From assembly GCA_963772645.1 (NCBI GenBank), contig CAVYYD010000015.1, positions 310,001-374,000 on the forward strand: 64,000 bases of DNA, written 5' to 3'. The notes below the pieces were generated by a model that was given only the letters and a program-made list of their open reading frames with translations, searched no databases and was not told the origin of the DNA. Positions 60,560-64,000 of this stretch are shown here, in pieces. Both the position numbers and the translations under genes were made by a program. Positions within the stretch are counted from its first letter, which is position 1, and each line of letters starts with the position of its first letter. This stretch comes from DASSQJ01 sp963772645 (GTDB lineage: Bacteria > Actinomycetota > Actinomycetes > Actinomycetales > Dermatophilaceae).

Positions 60560-61795
60560 TCAGCGCCGCGGTGCGCGCGTCTTCACCAGGTCGACGGTGC
60601 CCTCCCACGTGGGCTCGCCGGGGACGACCCGGTAGCCGGCGCGGCGGTAGCGACGGATGTTGGCGTCCATCACCCGGCTCGTGTTCAGCCACCACGCACG
60701 GACGGATGCCGGAGCGGCCGCCTCCGCCAGCTCGAGCAGGCCGCGGCCGAGCCCGCGCCCCTGGAGGTCGGGCGCGACCATGAGCCGTCCGCTCTCCCAG
60801 ACCGTCGGGTCGCCCGGTCGGAGCCGGCCGCGCACCGCCCCGACGAGCCGCCCCGGGGTCGGCCCCGCGGACGGCACCCGGGCGACCCACGTCGTCCACT
60901 CCCCGAGCCAGGCCCGGACCTCGTCGAGGGTCTCGACGAGCGGGGGGATCTCCCAGCCCCCGGACACCCGGGCCTCGGGCACCCAGCAGGCACGTTGGAG
61001 CACGAGCAGCTCGGGGGCGTCGGCGGGCACCGCCGTGCGGACGTCGAGCGCGTCCAGACCCGCCACCGCGCCGGACGCGGGGAGCAGGTCCGGTCGACGG
61101 GCAGTGGTTCGGGCGAGCCGCTGCTCGTGACGCCAGCGGGCGACCGCGGCGTGGTCGCCGGAGAGCAGCACCGGCGGGACCTCCCGGACCACCCCGCCGT
61201 CCTCCCAGCGCGCCGGCCGGGTGTAGACGGGGTACTCGAGCAGTCCGTCCTCGTGGGACTCCTCGACGAGCGACTCGGCGTTGCCGACGACCCCGGGCAG
61301 CAGCCGCCCGACGGCCTCGACCATCGCGAGCACCGCGACCTCGCCGCCGTTGAGGACGTAGTCGCCGAGCGAGACGACGCTGACCGGCATCCGCTCCGCG
61401 GCGTGCTCGTAGACGCGCTCGTCGATGCCCTCGTAGCGCCCGCACGCGAACGCGAGCCACGGCTCGGTGGCGAGGCGGCGGGCCGACGCCTGGGTGAACG
61501 GCTCCCCACCGGGCCCGGGGACGACGAGGTGCGGGACGGGTGCCGCTGCGGTGCGCCCGGCGGCGACGACGTGGTCGAGGGCCGCGGCCCACGGCTCCGG
61601 CCGCATCACCATCCCCGCGCCGCCGCCGAACGGACTGTCGTCGACGGTGCGGTGCCGGTCATGGGTGAAGTCGCGCAGGTCGTGGACGTGGAGGTCGAGG
61701 ATACCGTCGCGCCGCGCCTTCCCGAGGAGGGAGAGGTCCAGCGGGGCGAGGTACTCGGGGAAGATCGTGACGACGTCGAGGCGCACCCCGGTCAC
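60560..61795 (-). CDS. trmD: tRNA (guanine-N1)-methyltransferase TrmD fused to a GNAT domain
   Basis: TrmD methylates G37 of tRNAs. The 411-aa product has the SPOUT trefoil-knot core (about 1-235): F-G-G-G-A-G-M-V-M, C-G-R-Y-E-G-I-D-E-R-V, S-L-G-D-Y-V-L-N-G-G-E and L-L-S-G-D-H. After about residue 250 a GNAT domain follows, with the acetyl-CoA loop V-A-P-D-L-Q-G-R-G-L-G-R-G-L and a Y-R-R-A-G-Y end. No stop or restart lies between them, so this is a single fusion. GTG 61793-61795 overlaps rimM (GTGA). The acetylation target is unknown. Confidence 0.93.
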   Translation of the reverse strand: MTGVRLDVVTIFPEYLAPLDLSLLGKARRDGILDLHVHDLRDFTHDRHRTVDDSPFGGGAGMVMRPEPWAAALDHVVAAGRTAAAPVPHLVVPGPGGEPFTQASARRLATEPWLAFACGRYEGIDERVYEHAAERMPVSVVSLGDYVLNGGEVAVLAMVEAVGRLLPGVVGNAESLVEESHEDGLLEYPVYTRPARWEDGGVVREVPPVLLSGDHAAVARWRHEQRLARTTARRPDLLPASGAVAGLDALDVRTAVPADAPELLVLQRACWVPEARVSGGWEIPPLVETLDEVRAWLGEWTTWVARVPSAGPTPGRLVGAVRGRLRPGDPTVWESGRLMVAPDLQGRGLGRGLLELAEAAAPASVRAWWLNTSRVMDANIRRYRRAGYRVVPGEPTWEGTVDLVKTRAPRR

Positions 61796-62325
61796 TCCCC
61801 CAGGTCGAGGAGACCGGGCGGGGCGTCGACGACGACCCGGCCGGCCGCGACGTCGACGGTCGGGACGATCGCCTCGACGAAGGGGACGAGCACCTCCCGC
61901 CCGTCGCCGAGCCGCACGACGAGCCGGTCCTGCGCGGCGCCGAGTTCGAGGCCGGCGACCTCCCCCACCACCGCGCCGGCCGGGTCGAGCACGGTCAGCC
62001 CGGTGAGCTCGGCCTCGGTGAACACGTCCGCGTCGTCGTCCTGGACCGGAGCCGGATCGACGTCGTCGACGACGAGGTGGGTCCCCCGCAGTCCCTCGGC
62101 CCCCGTGCGGTCGGGCACCTCGTCGAAGCCGACGAGCCAGATGCCGCGGTGGACCCGGGTCGAACGGATGGTCAGCTCGCGGGGGACCCCGGAGCCCGGG
62201 ACGGCCTCGGTCGCGAGCACGGAGCCCACGGCGAGGCGTCGCTCGGGCTCGTCGGTGTGCAGCCGGACGGTGACCTCGCCGCGCAGTCCGTGCGGCTTGC
62301 CGATCCGGGCCACGACGGTGCTCAT
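61792..62325 (-). CDS. rimM: Ribosome maturation factor RimM
   Basis: RimM binds S19 during 30S head assembly. The 177-aa protein starts with A-R-I-G-K-P-H-G-L-R-G-E-V-T-V, has the first beta-barrel and a PRC-barrel C-terminal domain (about 95-175; V-L-V-P-F-V-E-A-I-V-P). ATG 62323-62325 is chosen; an ATG three codons earlier is possible. The order rpsP-khpA-rimM-trmD is universal in the phylum. Confidence 0.95.
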   Translation of the reverse strand: MSTVVARIGKPHGLRGEVTVRLHTDEPERRLAVGSVLATEAVPGSGVPRELTIRSTRVHRGIWLVGFDEVPDRTGAEGLRGTHLVVDDVDPAPVQDDDADVFTEAELTGLTVLDPAGAVVGEVAGLELGAAQDRLVVRLGDGREVLVPFVEAIVPTVDVAAGRVVVDAPPGLLDLGE

Positions 62326-62398
62326 GGGCGGCATCCTCTCAGGTGGGCCACGTCCGCCCGCACCGGCGCCCCCGCCCCGACGGGGCGAGGATGCGGGG

Positions 62399-62641
62399 TC
62401 AGCGGACCCGGTCGGTGTCCACGATGTCGATCCGCACCGGTCGGCCGCCGGCGAGCGCCCCCATGACGGTGCGCAGCGCACTGGCGGTGCGGCCGGAGCG
62501 ACCGATGACCCGGCCGAGGTCGTCGGGGTGGACCCGCACCTCGAGGACCTCGCCGCGGCGCAGCTCGCGGCGACGCACCTGGACCTCGTCCTTGTGGTCG
62601 ACGATGCCGGTGACGAGGTGCTCGAGGGCCTCCTCGAGCAC
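62399..62641 (-). CDS. khpA: KH-domain RNA-binding protein KhpA
   Basis: This 80-aa protein is a single KH domain with the G-R-V-I-G-R-S-G-R-T loop near residue 45. KhpA/KhpB bind many RNAs and influence cell division and translation in Gram-positives. GTG 62639-62641, two bases after rpsP. Length is normal. Confidence 0.95.
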   Translation of the reverse strand: MLEEALEHLVTGIVDHKDEVQVRRRELRRGEVLEVRVHPDDLGRVIGRSGRTASALRTVMGALAGGRPVRIDIVDTDRVR

Positions 62642-62643
62642 GG

Positions 62644-63198
62644 TCAGGCCTCTTCGCCCGGGGCCTGCGCGGCCGGGGACTCCTCGGCCGGAGCCTCCGC
62701 AGCGGGAGCCTCCGCAGCGGGAGCCTCGGCAGCGGGAGCCTCGGCAGCGGGAGCCGCGGCAGCAGGAGCCTCGGCAGCGGGAGCCTCCTCGGCGGCGGCC
62801 TTCTTCGCGGTGCGCTTCCTCGGCGTCGTGGCGCCGGAGGCGTCGTCGCTGGTCGCACCCGCCGCGGCGAGCGCGGCCTCGTAGAGCTCGCGCTTGCTCT
62901 TCTTCGGCTCGGCCACCCTGAGGGTGCCCTCGGTGCCGGGCTCGCCCTTGAACTTCTGCCAGTCGCCGGTGATCTTCAGCAGGGCCGCGACGGCCTCGGT
63001 CGGCTGCGCCCCGTTGGTCAGCCAGTACTGGGCGCGCTCGCTGTCGATCTGGATGACCGAGGGCTCCTCGGTCGGGTGGTACTTGCCGATCTCCTCGATC
63101 GCCCGGCCGTCCCGCTTGGTGCGGGAGTCCATGACGACGACGCGGTAGAACGGTGCACGGATCTTGCCCATGCGCTTCAGGCGGATCTTGACGGCCAC
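62644..63198 (-). CDS. rpsP: Ribosomal protein bS16 with long Pro/Ala/Glu tail
   Basis: 30S protein S16. The core (1 to about 85) has V-K-I-R-L-K-R-M-G and 'PFYRVVVMDSRTKRDGR', I-E-E-I-G-K-Y-H-P. The product is 184 aa against about 80-150 usual. After the core comes a basic T-P-R-K-R-T-A-K-K-A and then a P-A-A-E-A repeat tail. GTG 63196-63198, with CAGGAG nine bases before it, starts the rpsP-khpA-rimM-trmD operon. Confidence 0.96.
   Translation of the reverse strand: MAVKIRLKRMGKIRAPFYRVVVMDSRTKRDGRAIEEIGKYHPTEEPSVIQIDSERAQYWLTNGAQPTEAVAALLKITGDWQKFKGEPGTEGTLRVAEPKKSKRELYEAALAAAGATSDDASGATTPRKRTAKKAAAEEAPAAEAPAAAAPAAEAPAAEAPAAEAPAAEAPAEESPAAQAPGEEA
62691..62790. repeat. 15-bp tandem repeat in the rpsP 3' end
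   Basis: About seven 15-bp units, in frame, encode P-A-A-E-A with minor variants (CCG/CGG and CA variants). This gives the acidic tail of S16. It resembles in composition, though not in sequence, the 45-bp repeat of rpsB. Confidence 0.85.
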
Positions 63199-63403
63199 GG
63201 GTGTGGTCTCCTGTCGGTTGTGAGCGCGGCGAGACCGCACGAGGTGCGTGCGGGGGGCCGACACTCGGTGTGTAGGCGTCCGGTCCGGTGCCACACGGGA
63301 GGCGGGCCCGGACGGGTACAGCGGCCCAGTCTGCCAGACCTCGCCTGGGCCGCCGAATCGCCGTCGTCGAGTCGCTGTCGTCGAGTCGCCGTCGGCGCCG
63401 GGG

Positions 63404-64000
63404 TCAGCGCGCGGACGACGACGGCGGCGGCGGGAACGGCTGGACCGGCATCCCGGCCGAGGCCGCGGTCATGATGTCGTGCCAGTCGGGTGCGGCCAGG
63501 GTCGAGCCGTAGATCCCGGGGTAGAAGCGGCCGCCGACGGTGACGTCGGTCATGCTCGCCGGGGTGGGCGTGCCGACCCAGACCGCGGTGGCCAGCTGCG
63601 GGGTGAACCCGACGAACCAGGTCTGCGCCCGCGAGTCCGTCGTCCCCGTCTTGCCCGCCGCCGGGCGCCCGGGAAGGCCCTCGCCCCTCGCCGTGCCGCC
63701 GGGGTCCTGCAGCGGCGCCTGGAGGATGTCGGCGACCTGCGCCGCGACGGCGGGCGCGATGGCCTGGTGGCAGCCGGCGCCGCGGACCGGGAGCCGGTGG
63801 CCGGCGGTGTCGGTCACCGAGACGACGGGCGTGGGGGCGCAGTAGACGCCGTGGGCGGCGATGGCGGCGTACGCGGCCGCGAGCGTCACCGGCGAGACCG
63901 TGGCCGCGCCGAGCGCCACCGTCGCGACCCGGGGCAGCGGGCCGCCGTCGCCGGTGTGCAGCCCGAGCGCCGCCATCGTGTCCAGGACGTGGCAGAGGCC
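63404..64000 (-). CDS. Class A penicillin-binding protein, C-terminal part (runs off the right edge)
   Basis: The last 198 residues of a transpeptidase are present. K-T-G-T-T-D (third active-site motif) is seen in A-A-G-K-T-G-T-T-D-S-R, followed by the family W-F-V-G-F-T-P-Q-L and V-W-V-G, and an upstream T-L-A-A-A-Y-A-A-I-A-A-H-G segment. The first Ser motif and the transglycosylase domain lie beyond the window. A short Pro/Ser tail ends the protein. Reading is minus, ending 205 bp before rpsP starts; that gap shows only a small 14-bp direct repeat at 63360-63387. Confidence 0.9.
   Translation of the reverse strand, partial: GLCHVLDTMAALGLHTGDGGPLPRVATVALGAATVSPVTLAAAYAAIAAHGVYCAPTPVVSVTDTAGHRLPVRGAGCHQAIAPAVAAQVADILQAPLQDPGGTARGEGLPGRPAAGKTGTTDSRAQTWFVGFTPQLATAVWVGTPTPASMTDVTVGGRFYPGIYGSTLAAPDWHDIMTAASAGMPVQPFPPPPSSSAR

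Noticed and set aside
63360..63387. 14-bp direct repeat after the penicillin-binding protein region
   Set aside because: Two imperfect GTCGTCGAGTC copies only; low-complexity sequence without further sign of function.

Overview
The window is chromosomal DNA of a very GC-rich actinobacterium. The strongest match is a member of Micrococcales, family Intrasporangiaceae/Dermatophilaceae (Janibacter/Terrabacter/Phycicoccus-like). This rests on codon use, many GTG starts, a DUF2469-yraN-comM-dprA-xerC block, a DUF4439 lipoprotein divergent from rimP, and an Intrasporangiaceae-type small Tat-secreted protein. The assignment is inference from gene content; no 16S gene is present.

Layout. Most of the window is the conserved actinobacterial housekeeping backbone, read mainly on the minus strand. 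From the right end leftwards: penicillin-binding protein (partial), rpsP-khpA-rimM-trmD, (fetB on +), rplS-lepB paralogue-lepB-rnhB-DUF2469, yraN-comM-dprA, xerC-DUF3152, (M23 peptidase, aminotransferase and MFS on +), rpsB-tsf, pyrH, frr-cdsA, rlmN, then dnaB-like ATPase-dxr-rseP-ispG-GNAT, sedolisin, proS-HAD-TSUP, and at the left end rimP-nusA-ylxR-infB (partial). Two larger accessory blocks interrupt it.

Block 1 (about 25.1-37.1 kb) is a polyamine import and catabolism island between dxr and rlmN. It holds a PotABCD-type ABC importer, aminobutyraldehyde and succinate-semialdehyde dehydrogenases, a saccharopine-dehydrogenase-like enzyme, an Lrp/AsnC regulator, a class III aminotransferase and a glutamylputrescine-oxidase-like flavoprotein. 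Together they could carry putrescine through 4-aminobutanal and GABA to succinate.

Block 2 (about 6.3-14 kb) is mixed. It contains a broken Tat-secreted protein gene, an extracytosolic flavin electron-transfer module (ferric-reductase-like membrane protein, FMN-binding protein, ApbE), an amylosucrase with a LacI-type operator, and a palindrome-flanked AbiEi/DUF559-type nuclease-like gene.

Oddities. Three loci carry frameshifts: the Tat protein (6.5-7.0 kb), the sedolisin with two compensating indels (17.3-17.5 kb), and lepB with a 1-base loss in an 18-bp repeat (58.24 kb). Either the assembly has scattered indel errors or these genes are decaying. A signal-peptidase paralogue next to lepB has lost both catalytic residues. 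Ribosomal proteins S2 and S16 have repeat-encoded acidic/Ala-rich tails, and TrmD is fused to a GNAT domain. I found no tRNA, rRNA, CRISPR array, insertion sequence or prophage.
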